A stretch of 64,000 nt of DNA from Ancylobacter defluvii (GTDB lineage: Bacteria; Pseudomonadota; Alphaproteobacteria; Rhizobiales; Xanthobacteraceae). A program made the translations under genes and the position numbers. Of this stretch, positions 26,687-35,236 are shown one piece after another. The notes under the pieces were generated by a model. That model was not told where the DNA came from and did no database searches. It saw nothing but the letters and a program-made list of their open reading frames with translations. Where the stretch lies: NCBI RefSeq assembly GCF_018390605.1, contig NZ_JAHBGD010000024.1, positions 310,001 through 374,000 of the forward strand. Reading direction: 5' to 3'. Every line of letters starts with the position of its first letter. Position 1 is the first letter of the stretch.

Positions 26687-27871
26687 GTGCTACGCCCCCC
26701 GACGAGCCGTGAGAGGCCGGTGCTGCTCCGCATCCTGCCGATCTCGTTCGTCAATTTCTGCACCTATCTCGGCGTCGGCGTGCCGCTGGCGATCCTGCCG
26801 GTCTATGTCATGCACCAGCTCGGCTACGGGCCGGTGCTGGCCGGCCTTTCGGTCAGCAGCCAGTTCCTCTCGACCGTGGTCACCCGCTCGCTCGCCGGCC
26901 GCATGTCGGATGCCATCGGCGCCCGCCGTACCGTGCTCTACGGCCTGACGGCGGCGCTGCTGGCCGGCCTCATGCTCACCTGCGTGCCGCTGGTCGAAGC
27001 GACGCCTCTCCTCGCCTATGCGGCCATCGTGATCAGCCGCCTGCTGCTCGGCTTCGGGGAAAGCTGCTCCGGCACCGCGACCATCACCTGGAACATCGGC
27101 CGTGTCGGCACCGCCCATACGGCGCAGGTGATGTCCTGGGGCGGGGTGGCCGCCTATGGCGCCATCGCGGCGGGCGCCCCCATCGGCGGCGCCGCCTTCG
27201 ATGCCCTGGGCCTGTGGGCGGTGGGATTCGTCACCATCCTGGCGCCGCTGGCCGGGCTGCTGGTGGCGCTGCTGCATGGCGAGACCCCGGTCATTGCGGG
27301 CGTGCGCCAGAAGGCCGGGCGCACGCTGGCGCTGGTGCTGCCCTTCGGCGCGGCGCTCACCCTCGGCGCCATCGGCTTCGGCGCGGTGGCGAGCTTCGGC
27401 GGGTTGATGTTCATCGCCGCCGGCTGGGAGGGCGCCTCTCTGCTCGTCTCGGTGTTCGGCCTGTGCTTTGCCGGTTCGCGCGTCGTCTTCGGCGGTCAGA
27501 TCGCCCGCGTCGGCGGCTTTCGCGTCGCCGCGCTCGCCCTCGGGCTGGAGACGCTCGGCCTCGGGCTGATCTGGCTCGCCTGGGCACCGCTGCCGGCGCT
27601 GATCGGCGGCGCGCTGGCCGGCCTCGGCTTCGGCATGGTGTTCCCCTCGCTCGGCGTCGAGCTGATGAAGCGGGTGCCGGCCGCCAGCCGCGGCGGCGCG
27701 CTCGGCATCTACACCGTATTTCTGGATCTCGCCTTGGCGATCACCGGCCCGCTGGCCGGCCTCGTGCTCGCCTGGCTGGATTATCCCGGCATCTTCGCCA
27801 TCTGCGCCCTGTGCGCGGCGGCGGGCATCGGCATGGTCGCCCTCTGCCGCGCCCGACCGAGCGAGGCCTGA
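26687..27871 (+). CDS. MFS transporter
   Basis: A 394-residue major facilitator protein with about 12 hydrophobic segments and a GRMSDAIGARRTVLYG loop between helices 2 and 3, the typical MFS motif. It starts with GTG at 26687 behind AAGGA. The layout resembles sugar-efflux/arabinose-type carriers. Last gene of the TRAP-aminotransferase-SDR run; it may export a product or provide a second uptake route. Confidence 0.88.
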   Translation: MLRPPTSRERPVLLRILPISFVNFCTYLGVGVPLAILPVYVMHQLGYGPVLAGLSVSSQFLSTVVTRSLAGRMSDAIGARRTVLYGLTAALLAGLMLTCVPLVEATPLLAYAAIVISRLLLGFGESCSGTATITWNIGRVGTAHTAQVMSWGGVAAYGAIAAGAPIGGAAFDALGLWAVGFVTILAPLAGLLVALLHGETPVIAGVRQKAGRTLALVLPFGAALTLGAIGFGAVASFGGLMFIAAGWEGASLLVSVFGLCFAGSRVVFGGQIARVGGFRVAALALGLETLGLGLIWLAWAPLPALIGGALAGLGFGMVFPSLGVELMKRVPAASRGGALGIYTVFLDLALAITGPLAGLVLAWLDYPGIFAICALCAAAGIGMVALCRARPSEA

Positions 27872-27895
27872 CGCCGGGACCGGAGCCCCGGCGTC
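27870..27895. terminator. Hairpin between convergent MFS and aldolase genes
   Basis: A perfect 9-bp stem (GACGCCGGG / CCCGGCGTC) with an 8-base loop begins at the MFS stop codon and lies 10 bp before the end of the minus-strand aldolase gene. It can serve both transcripts; no strong T tract is present. Confidence 0.55.
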
Positions 27896-27904
27896 CGCTT
27901 CGGG

Positions 27905-28810
27905 TCACACCTTTGCGAGTGTCCCGTCGGCGACCAGCGCGCCGACTGCCTCGGCGAGCCGCGCCTCGGCAGCGGCGGAGAGCGCTCCGACCGGCGGCAG
28001 CGAGCGGCCGATCGGCAGGCCGATCAGCGCGAAGGCCCGCCGCACCGCCTCGGGGAACTGCTCGGAAAACAGCGCGTCCATCAGCGGGTGCAGGCGTCCC
28101 TGCATCGCCAGCGCTTCCTTCACCCGGCCCTGCTCCGCCCGCTTCTGCACCACGTCCCAATAGCCGGGCAGCAGCGCCGCCGAGGTGAGCACGCCGCCCT
28201 TGGCACCGAGCAGAACCTGCTCGACGAACAGCGTGTCCTGGCCGGACAGCAGGCAGAAGCGGTCGCTCACCAGCCGCGCCAGCTGGTCGAAATGGTAGAG
28301 GTCGGTGCTGGAGGCCTTCATCCCGACGATGAGCCCCTCCTCCTCCAGCCGGGCGATGGTGGCCGGCGTGGTCACCATGTTGGTGCGATAGGGATTGTCG
28401 TAGAAGACGATGGGCAGCTTCAGCTCCGGCGCCAGCGCCCGGAAATAGCGCAGCGTGCCGTCCTGGTCCGGGCGGGCGTAATAGGGCGGGATCACCATCA
28501 GCCCGTCAGCGCCGGCCTCGCGATAGGCGCGGCCGCTTTCCAGCGCGCCGCCAAGGCCGGGGTCCAGCACCCCGGCGATCACCGGCACCCGGCCGGCGGC
28601 GGCGGTGACGGTGATCTCGACGATGCGGCGGCGGTCGGCGAGGCTGAACGAATTCGCCTCGCCGGTGCCGCCGACCGGCACCAGGCCGGAGGCGCCGCGT
28701 TCGATCTGGTAGTCGACGATGCGGGCGAGATTGGCCTCATCGATCACCCCATCGGCCTTGAGCGGCGTGGGGAAGGCGGGGATCAGTCCGCGGAACATCA
28801 GCTCTGCCAT
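27905..28810 (-). CDS. DHDPS/KDG-aldolase family lyase
   Basis: A 301-residue dihydrodipicolinate synthase-family enzyme. The Schiff-base lysine is K165 (VGMKASSTD) and Y137 (VFYDNPYRT) the catalytic tyrosine; GGTGEANS replaces the GTTGES of DapA. ATG at 28810 follows GGGGGCGG; an alternative ATG at 28822 overlaps the aldehyde dehydrogenase stop. It is downstream of, and coupled to, that gene. The aldolase-plus-dehydrogenase pairing is typical of sugar-acid or hydroxyproline degradation, so a catabolic role is more likely than lysine synthesis. Confidence 0.88.
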   Translation of the reverse strand: MAELMFRGLIPAFPTPLKADGVIDEANLARIVDYQIERGASGLVPVGGTGEANSFSLADRRRIVEITVTAAAGRVPVIAGVLDPGLGGALESGRAYREAGADGLMVIPPYYARPDQDGTLRYFRALAPELKLPIVFYDNPYRTNMVTTPATIARLEEEGLIVGMKASSTDLYHFDQLARLVSDRFCLLSGQDTLFVEQVLLGAKGGVLTSAALLPGYWDVVQKRAEQGRVKEALAMQGRLHPLMDALFSEQFPEAVRRAFALIGLPIGRSLPPVGALSAAAEARLAEAVGALVADGTLAKV

Positions 28811-28821
28811 TGCCGCCCCCA

Positions 28822-30315
28822 TCAGCCCAGATTGATCCAGGTCGCCTTCAGCTCGGTATATTTCTCCAGCGCATGCAACGACTTGTCGCGCCCGAAGCCG
28901 GACTGCTTGAAGCCGCCGAACGGCGAGGAGATATCGCCATGGTCGAAGCAGTTCACCCACACCACCCCGGCCCGCAAGGCCGAGGAGGCCTTGAACGCCT
29001 TGTTGATGTCGCGAGTCCAAACCGCGGCGGCAAGGCCGTAGGTGGTGTCGTTGCCGATCCGGATCGCCTCGTCGATGTCCTTCGCCGCGAGGGTGGCGAG
29101 CACCGGCCCGAAGATCTCCTCGCGGGCGATGGTCATGTCGCTGGTGACGTCGTCGAACAGCGTGGTCTCGATGAAGCTGCCCTCCGAGGCGAGGCGCTTG
29201 CCGCCGAGCTTCAGCTTGGCACCCTCGGCGACGCCCTTCTCGATATAGCCCATCACCCGCTCGGCCTGGCGGGCATCGACCATGGCGCCCATCTCGGTGG
29301 CCGGATCGAGCGGGTCGCCAACCTTTATGGCGCCGCCGACCTCGACCACCTTCTCGACGATGCGGTCCTTCACGCTCTCCTCGACGACGAGGCGCGAGCC
29401 GGCGTTACACACCTCGCCCTGATTGTAGAAGATGCCCCAGGCCGCCGAGGTGGCGGCGGCATCGAGGTCCGGCGCGTCGGCGAGAATGATGTTCGGGCTC
29501 TTGCCGCCGCATTCCAGGCCAACCCGCTTCATGTTGGACTGGCCGGAATACTGCAGGAAGTACTTGCCGACCTCGGTCGAACCGGTGAAGGCGACGGCGT
29601 CGACATCCATATGCAGGCCGAGTGCCTGCCCAGCGGTCTCGCCGAAGCCCGGCAGCACATTGAACACCCCATCCGGGATGCCGGCCTCCACGGCAAGCGC
29701 GCCGAGCCGGATGGCGGTGAGCGACGACTGCTCGGCCGGCTTCAGGATCACCGAATTGCCGGCGGCGAGGATCGGCCCGAGCTTCCAGGCCGCCATCAGC
29801 AACGGGAAATTCCACGGCACCACCGCGGCGACCACGCCGAGCGGCTCGCGGCGGATCAGCGAGACGGCGGTCGGCGCGGTCGGGGCGATCTCGTCATAAA
29901 CCTTGTCGATGGCCTCGGCGTACCAGTCGATGCACTGCGCCGACAGCGGAAGGTCGACGGCGAGGCTGTCGCGGATCGGCTTGCCCATATCGAGGGTCTC
30001 GAGCAGCGCCAGTTCCTCGGTGTGGGCAGCAATAAGCGCGGCGAAGGCCGCAAGCCGCTTCTTGCGCTCGCGCGGCGCCATGCGCGACCAGCTGCCGGCC
30101 TCGAACACCGCGCGCGCCACCGCCACCGCCTGGTCGACATCTTCCTTGTCGCAGGCCGCGACCTGCGTCAGCACCTTGCCGGTGGCGGGATTGACGCAGT
30201 CGAACAGCTTGCCGGACAGCGCCGGGACATAGCGCCCGCCGACGAAAGCCTGGCCGTTGAGGGAAAGCGACGCGGCACGCGCGTGCCAATCGATCGAAGC
30301 GGGCGAAGCGGACAT
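28822..30315 (-). CDS. NAD-dependent aldehyde dehydrogenase (PuuC-like)
   Basis: A 497-residue ALDH. Catalytic residues are N169 (VPWNFP), K192 (LKPAEQS), E268 (LECGGKS) and C303 (NQGEVCNAGSR). The sequence resembles gamma-glutamyl-gamma-aminobutyraldehyde and similar aminoaldehyde dehydrogenases. It heads a minus-strand operon with the aldolase and is divergent from the XRE-cupin regulator, 214 bp away. The context with PotABCD-like and PuuB-like genes supports aminoaldehyde oxidation. Confidence 0.92.
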   Translation of the reverse strand: MSASPASIDWHARAASLSLNGQAFVGGRYVPALSGKLFDCVNPATGKVLTQVAACDKEDVDQAVAVARAVFEAGSWSRMAPRERKKRLAAFAALIAAHTEELALLETLDMGKPIRDSLAVDLPLSAQCIDWYAEAIDKVYDEIAPTAPTAVSLIRREPLGVVAAVVPWNFPLLMAAWKLGPILAAGNSVILKPAEQSSLTAIRLGALAVEAGIPDGVFNVLPGFGETAGQALGLHMDVDAVAFTGSTEVGKYFLQYSGQSNMKRVGLECGGKSPNIILADAPDLDAAATSAAWGIFYNQGEVCNAGSRLVVEESVKDRIVEKVVEVGGAIKVGDPLDPATEMGAMVDARQAERVMGYIEKGVAEGAKLKLGGKRLASEGSFIETTLFDDVTSDMTIAREEIFGPVLATLAAKDIDEAIRIGNDTTYGLAAAVWTRDINKAFKASSALRAGVVWVNCFDHGDISSPFGGFKQSGFGRDKSLHALEKYTELKATWINLG

Positions 30316-30529
30316 GGGGGGAGATCCTGAAACAAGCGGCCGGCAGCGCGCGGACGGCCTCTGAAAAGACGGCGCTCATGATAGGCAGCGCTTTCATTCT
30401 CCTCTACATCTTTTTTGGTTTTCTGAAAAATGAATTGGCTTATTCGCCATATCGGGCTATCGCTATAGACTGTGAGAGCCTGCCTCTTGGGCGGGACCAT
30501 CGGTCGGATGAAACGGATTTTTCCCCTCC
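30316..30529. promoter_or_regulatory. Divergent promoter region between aldehyde dehydrogenase and XRE-cupin regulator
   Basis: A 214-bp AT-richer gap with back-to-back promoters implied by gene order. It contains the palindrome TTTTCTGAAAA at 30419-30429 (perfect 5-bp arms around T) and a TATAGA hexamer at 30464-30469 as possible -10 for the regulator. Confidence 0.5.
30419..30429. promoter_or_regulatory. Candidate operator TTTTCTGAAAA
   Basis: An 11-bp palindrome containing TTCTGAAAA, which occurs again as both arms of the inverted repeat at 31160-31198 on the other side of the XRE-cupin gene. Repetition around one regulator gene suggests it is that regulator's site. Confidence 0.5.
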
Positions 30530-31150
30530 ATGTCGCCCATGAAGATCGCTGACGACGCCACACGCATGCCGGCCGGCATGAGCAATCCTGACGACGAAAC
30601 CCAGAAGCTCGGCCAGCGAATCCGCGATCTGCGGCTCAAGGCGGGGATGACATTGTCGGATCTCGCCAAGGGCACCGGCGTGTCGATCGGCACGCTGTCG
30701 CAGCTGGAGCGCGGTCTGGTTTCGCCGACCGTACGCACCGTCTATACCGTCGCCAATGCGCTCGGCGTCATGCCGGCCTGGCTGATCGACCCGTCGCAGA
30801 GCCCGATCCAGACCTCGGAAAGCCGTTATATCGTAAGGGCCGGCCAACGCTCGCGCCTGCTCGACATCGATGGCATCCGCAAGGACATCGCGTCGCCATC
30901 GGCGAGCGAGCGGCTGCGCGGCTTCTTCATGGTGATCCAGCCCGGCTGCAATTCCGGCTCCCAGCCCTATTCGCACAAAGGCGAGGAGATCGGTTTCCTG
31001 CTGTCGGGCTCGCTCGAGTTGCAGATCGACGGCGAGACCTTCAGCCTCAACGAGGGCGATTGCTTCGCCTTCTCCAGCGACAAGCCGCATCATTTCGCGA
31101 ATCTCGGCTCGCGCGCGGCTTCGGTATTCTGGGTGAACGCCGATATTTAG
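30530..31150 (+). CDS. XRE-cupin transcriptional regulator (PuuR-like)
   Basis: A 206-residue regulator with an XRE helix-turn-helix at about residues 27-80 (LGQRIRDLRLKAGMTLSDLAKGTG in two parts; SIGTLSQLERG) and a cupin domain at about 130-200 (PYSHKGEEIGFLLSGSLEL, DKPHHF). The cupin histidines and glutamate are present, so it likely senses a ligand or metal. It is divergent from the aldehyde dehydrogenase operon and directly upstream of the ABC importer, with TTCTGAAAA sites on both sides. ATG at 30530 or 30539 could be used. Confidence 0.9.
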   Translation: MSPMKIADDATRMPAGMSNPDDETQKLGQRIRDLRLKAGMTLSDLAKGTGVSIGTLSQLERGLVSPTVRTVYTVANALGVMPAWLIDPSQSPIQTSESRYIVRAGQRSRLLDIDGIRKDIASPSASERLRGFFMVIQPGCNSGSQPYSHKGEEIGFLLSGSLELQIDGETFSLNEGDCFAFSSDKPHHFANLGSRAASVFWVNADI

Positions 31151-31159
31151 CGCGTTTAG

Positions 31160-31198
31160 TTTTCAGAATTTTGAAATTGCACATTGCAGTTCTGAAAA
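31160..31198. promoter_or_regulatory. Inverted repeat TTTTCAGAA-N21-TTCTGAAAA before the ABC operon
   Basis: Two perfectly complementary 9-bp arms at 31160-31168 and 31190-31198. The right arm overlaps the spacer of a promoter-like TTGCAG-N16-TCATAG. It shares its half-site with 30419-30429, so it is a good candidate for binding the XRE-cupin protein and controlling the importer. Confidence 0.55.
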
Positions 31199-31218
31199 TC
31201 GGCTGTCATAGTCCGGCC

Positions 31219-32142
31219 ATGCCCTGCGGGGCGACGGCGCGCGGTCCTCAGGAGGCCGCCCGGCAACCGAAGGACGTGCCGCCCTTGGCCCAATCATCCT
31301 CCGCATCGGATCTCAGCCCGTGGACGGCCGTGCTGCTGCTGGCCCCGCTGACGGCCGTGATGCTGCTGATCCTCATCTACCCGCTCGGGCTCACCCTCTG
31401 GACCAGCCTGTATAACGGGCGTTTCTCGTTCGACGCCTATGCCGAGCTCGCCTCCAGCACGCTGTTCCTGCGGGTGCTGCGCAACACCTTCGAGATCGCC
31501 GTCGGCGGCACGCTGGTGAGCCTTCTCTTCGGCTACCCGGTCGCCCTGCACCTCGCCGCCCAGCCGCCGCGCAAGCGCACCGCCTATCTCATCATGGTCA
31601 TGCTGCCGTTCTGGACCAGCATTCTGGTGAAAAGCTTCGCGCTGGTGGCGGTGTTCGGCAATCAGGGCCTGATCAACCAGTTTCTCGGCTTCGTCAGCGG
31701 CGGCACGGTCAACCTGCCGATGATGTTCAACCGCGTCGGCGTGATCCTCGGCATGATCAACTTCCTCCTGCCCTTCATGATCCTGTCCATCCTCGGCAGC
31801 CTGCTGTCGCTGGACCGCCGGCTCATCCTCGCCGCCGAGACCATGGGCGCGGGCCCGCTGCGCATCTTCTGGAAGATCACCCTGCCGCTCAGCATGCCGG
31901 GCGTGCTTGCCGGCGTGCTGATCAACATCACGCTGTCGATCGGCATGTACATCACCCCGGCCCTGCTCGGCGGACGGCAGGACATGATGGTCGCCAACCT
32001 CGTCGACTTCTACACCCGCCAGACGCTGGACTGGACCGCCGCCTCGGCCACCGCCATGGTGCTGCTGATCCTGTCGGGGTTGCTCGTCGCCATGCTCGGC
32101 AAGGTGCGCGGCGCGGCCGGCCTTGCGGGAGCCGGCGCATGA
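31219..32142 (+). CDS. Polyamine-type ABC transporter permease (PotB-like)
   Basis: A PotB-family inner membrane permease, 307 residues from the ATG at 31219. If the promoter suggested upstream is real, TTG at 31285 behind GAAGGA (285 residues, LAQSSSASDL) may be the true start. It has six hydrophobic segments and the coupling loop AAETMGAGPLRIFWKITLPLS (given as AAETMGAGPLR, FWKITLPLS). It overlaps the second permease by 4 bp. Substrate probably a polyamine or other small cation. Confidence 0.88.
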   Translation: MPCGATARGPQEAARQPKDVPPLAQSSSASDLSPWTAVLLLAPLTAVMLLILIYPLGLTLWTSLYNGRFSFDAYAELASSTLFLRVLRNTFEIAVGGTLVSLLFGYPVALHLAAQPPRKRTAYLIMVMLPFWTSILVKSFALVAVFGNQGLINQFLGFVSGGTVNLPMMFNRVGVILGMINFLLPFMILSILGSLLSLDRRLILAAETMGAGPLRIFWKITLPLSMPGVLAGVLINITLSIGMYITPALLGGRQDMMVANLVDFYTRQTLDWTAASATAMVLLILSGLLVAMLGKVRGAAGLAGAGA

Positions 32143-32945
32143 ACGAGCTGTTCGGTTCGAGCCGCCTCGCCCGCGGCCTCGTCTCATCGTCCGCCTGGCT
32201 TTGCTACATCTTCCTGGTGGTGCCGAGCCTGATCGTCATCCCGATCTCCTTCGGCAATCCCGGGCAGATCGAGTTTCCACCCCGGCAGTTCACGCTGGAG
32301 CTGTACCGCCAGTTCTTCACCGACCCCGCCTGGTGGGGCTCGACGGTGCAGAGCCTGATCGTCGCCTGCCTGACCACGCTCGCCACCCTGGTGCTCGCCG
32401 TGCCGGCCGCCTATGCGCTCGCCCGCTCGCGCCTGCCGGGACGCGGCGGCCTCCAGGGCCTGTTCATGATGCCGATGCTGGTGCCGGTCATCGTGCTCGG
32501 CCTCGGCCTCTATCTGCAATACTCGAACTGGGGCCTGCTCGACACCACCGCCGGCCTGGTGCTCGCCCATGTCATGCTGACGACGCCCTACATCATGGTG
32601 TCGGTGATGTCGGGCCTGCAGCATTCCGACGTCGCGCTGGAAACGGTCGCCTCGATCATGGGCGCCTCGCGGCTGCGCATCTTCTTCCGCGTGGTGCTGC
32701 CGCAGCTGAAGGCGTCGATCGCGGTCGGGGCACTGTTCGCCTTCCTGATGTCGCTCGACGAGGTGGTCGTCGCCTACTTCCTCACCGGCACCGACAGCAT
32801 GACGCTGCCGGTCAAGATGTACTCCTCCATCCGCTGGGAACTGACGCCGGTGCTCGCGGCGGTTTCCACGCTGCTCACCGTTCTCTCGCTGCTGATCGCC
32901 CTCGGGATCATCGCGATGCAGGGCAAGACCGAGGCCTCCTCATGA
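32139..32945 (+). CDS. Polyamine-type ABC transporter permease (PotC-like)
   Basis: A 268-residue permease of the PotC type with six hydrophobic segments and coupling loop ASIMGASRLRIFFRVVLP. SLDEVVVAYFLTG near residue 210 is characteristic of spermidine/putrescine permeases. ATGA overlaps on both sides join it to PotB-like and ATPase genes. Confidence 0.92.
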   Translation: MNELFGSSRLARGLVSSSAWLCYIFLVVPSLIVIPISFGNPGQIEFPPRQFTLELYRQFFTDPAWWGSTVQSLIVACLTTLATLVLAVPAAYALARSRLPGRGGLQGLFMMPMLVPVIVLGLGLYLQYSNWGLLDTTAGLVLAHVMLTTPYIMVSVMSGLQHSDVALETVASIMGASRLRIFFRVVLPQLKASIAVGALFAFLMSLDEVVVAYFLTGTDSMTLPVKMYSSIRWELTPVLAAVSTLLTVLSLLIALGIIAMQGKTEASS

Positions 32946-34039
32946 CCGCCACTCCCGTCCCCGCGATGGTCGAACTCCAGGGCGTCGCCAAGCGTTATGG
33001 CGAGGTCAACGCCCTGCACCGGGTCGACCTCTCCATCGCCAAGGGCGAGTTCGTCACCCTGCTCGGGCCTTCCGGCTCGGGCAAGACGACGCTGCTCAAC
33101 CTGATCGCCGGCATGATCACCCCGTCCTCGGGGCGCATCGTCATCGACGGCCGCGACGCCACCACCCTGCCGACCAACCGGCGCGGCCTCGGCATGGTGT
33201 TCCAGAACTACGCGCTGATGCCGCATATGACGGTGTTCGAGAACATCGCCTTCCCGCTGGAAGTGCGGCGGCTGTCCAAGGCGGAGATCAAGCGCAAGGT
33301 CGGCGAGGCGCTGGAGCTGATCCAGCTCGGCCATGTGGCGAACCGCAAGCCGCGCGAGCTCTCCGGCGGCCAGCAGCAGCGCATCTCGCTGGCGCGCTGC
33401 ATCGTCTACAACCCGACGCTGATCCTGATGGACGAGCCGCTGGGCGCGCTCGACAAGAAGCTGCGCGAGCAGATGCAGCTGGAGATCAAGCGGCTGCATG
33501 CCGAGCTCGGCATCACCATGCTCTACGTCACCCACGATCAGGACGAGGCGCTGACCATGTCCGATCGCATCGTGCTGATGAATGGCGGGCGCATCGAGCA
33601 GCAGGGCGCACCGGACACGCTGTATTTCCGCCCCGAGACGGTGTTCAGCGCCGAGTTCATCGGCTCGTCCAACCTGATCCCCGGCACGGTCGAGATCGAC
33701 GCCGACGGCGCCTATGCGCTGAAAACCGCGCTCGGCCGCTTCGCCGCGCCGGCACCGGACATGGCGCTCGCGGCCGGCGCCCCGGCCGTGCTGCTGGTCC
33801 GGCCGGAGAACATGGCGCTCGCCGCGGCGCCGACAGCCGCCAGCGTCGCCGGCCATATCGAGGATTCCATCCTGCTCGGCGGCGTGGTGCGCCATTTCGT
33901 GCGCTGCGCCAACGGCTCGACCCTGGTCATCCAGGAGTTGAACCAGCCCGGCCGCTCCGGCGCCCATCGGGGCGACGCGGTGCGCGCCGCCTGGCAGCCG
34001 CAGCACGGCCGTCTTCTTCCGCCGGCCCCGGCCGGTTGA
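32942..34039 (+). CDS. Polyamine-type ABC transporter ATPase (PotA-like)
   Basis: A 365-residue ATPase. Walker A is GPSGSGKTT, the signature LSGGQQQR and Walker B LILMDEPLGALD, followed by the switch histidine in YVTHDQDEAL. The C-terminal third is a TOBE domain. The start at 32942 overlaps the permease stop; the longer open frame upstream lies in the permease gene. It powers the PotBC-like channel. Confidence 0.94.
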   Translation: MTATPVPAMVELQGVAKRYGEVNALHRVDLSIAKGEFVTLLGPSGSGKTTLLNLIAGMITPSSGRIVIDGRDATTLPTNRRGLGMVFQNYALMPHMTVFENIAFPLEVRRLSKAEIKRKVGEALELIQLGHVANRKPRELSGGQQQRISLARCIVYNPTLILMDEPLGALDKKLREQMQLEIKRLHAELGITMLYVTHDQDEALTMSDRIVLMNGGRIEQQGAPDTLYFRPETVFSAEFIGSSNLIPGTVEIDADGAYALKTALGRFAAPAPDMALAAGAPAVLLVRPENMALAAAPTAASVAGHIEDSILLGGVVRHFVRCANGSTLVIQELNQPGRSGAHRGDAVRAAWQPQHGRLLPPAPAG

Positions 34040-34078
34040 TCGACGAACGAACACACGAAAAGAAGAGGGGAAGTGCTT

Positions 34079-35143
34079 ATGACCAAGATGATGCTCACCA
34101 CATCGCGGCGCGGCGTCCTGCGCGGCGGTGCCGGCCTTCTCGGACTCATCGCGGCTCCGGCGGTGTTCACCGGCCGGGCGGCGGCCGCCGACGCCACGCT
34201 CACCGTCACTTCCTGGGGCGGCGATTACAACAAGTCGGTGCGCGAGGTGTTCGCCGATCCCTTCGCCGCCGAGACCGGCATCAAGGTGACACTGGTCGAC
34301 AATGGCGACATGGCCAAGGTGAAGGCACAGGTGCAGGGTGGCAACGTCCAGTGGGACGTGATCGACGCCCCCGCAGCCTTCGCCACCTCCGGCGCCCGCG
34401 ACAAGCTCTGGGAAGAGCTGGACATGTCGATCATCAAGCCGGGCCCGCTGGTCTCCCAGCCGGCGGCGGACTACATGCCGATGTATCTCTATTCGGGCGG
34501 CCTGCTGTGGGACGAGAAGCGCACCCCGGACGGCAAGCACCCGGTCGACTTCGCCGGCTTCTATGATTTCGAGAAGTTTCCCGGCCGGCGCGTGATGCGC
34601 TCGCTCGCCTCCGAGACGCTGGAAGTGGCGCTGGTCGCCGACGGCGTGGCGCCGAAGGACCTCTACCCGCTCGACATCGACCGCGCCTTCGCCGCGCTCG
34701 ACCGCATGAAGCCGCACGTCTCCAAATGGGCGGCGACGACGCCGGACCAGGTCAACGCGGTGGTGCAGAACGAGGGCGACTTCTCCTACAGCTACTTCAA
34801 CCGGGTGAAGTCGGCGCAGAAGGCCGGCGCGCCGCTGGCCTTCTCCTTCCAGCAGACCGTCAACTCGCTCGACTATTTCGCCGTTCCCAAGGGCACGAAG
34901 AACAAGGAAGCGGCGATGCGCTTCATCGACTTCTGCCTGCGGCCCGACCGGCAGGTCGCCTGGGCGGTGCGCGGCTATTACATGCCGAACAGCGTCGCCG
35001 CCATAGACGAGGTGAAGAAGTCGCCCTCCGGCGATTTCCTGCCCGACCTCACCAACGGCAAGAACGTCATCGTGAACTCCCAGTGGTGGGGCGAGAACTA
35101 CACGGCGGTGCAGAAGCGCTACGCCGAGTGGATGCTCATCTGA
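34079..35143 (+). CDS. ABC transporter substrate-binding protein (PotD-like)
   Basis: A 354-residue binding protein with a Tat-like signal (SRRGVLRGGAGLLGL, cleavage near AAA-D at residue 38). The mature part begins ATLTVTSWGGDYNKSV and includes WDVIDAPAAFAT, the family type that binds spermidine/putrescine. AGAAGAGGGG lies 9 bp before the ATG at 34079; GTG at 34073 is an alternative. A polyamine ligand is inferred from operon context. Confidence 0.9.
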   Translation: MTKMMLTTSRRGVLRGGAGLLGLIAAPAVFTGRAAAADATLTVTSWGGDYNKSVREVFADPFAAETGIKVTLVDNGDMAKVKAQVQGGNVQWDVIDAPAAFATSGARDKLWEELDMSIIKPGPLVSQPAADYMPMYLYSGGLLWDEKRTPDGKHPVDFAGFYDFEKFPGRRVMRSLASETLEVALVADGVAPKDLYPLDIDRAFAALDRMKPHVSKWAATTPDQVNAVVQNEGDFSYSYFNRVKSAQKAGAPLAFSFQQTVNSLDYFAVPKGTKNKEAAMRFIDFCLRPDRQVAWAVRGYYMPNSVAAIDEVKKSPSGDFLPDLTNGKNVIVNSQWWGENYTAVQKRYAEWMLI

Positions 35144-35236
35144 TCCGCCTGCTCATCCGCCCCGTCCCGGTCCGCCGGGGCAGGGCTTGCCTCATGCCGT
35201 GCCGTCCCTCCTCGCCGTCCATCTGGTACGAATGCC

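Noticed and set aside
27905-28810. dapA (lysine synthesis)
   Set aside because: The GTTGES motif reads GGTGEA and the gene is coupled to an aldehyde dehydrogenase.
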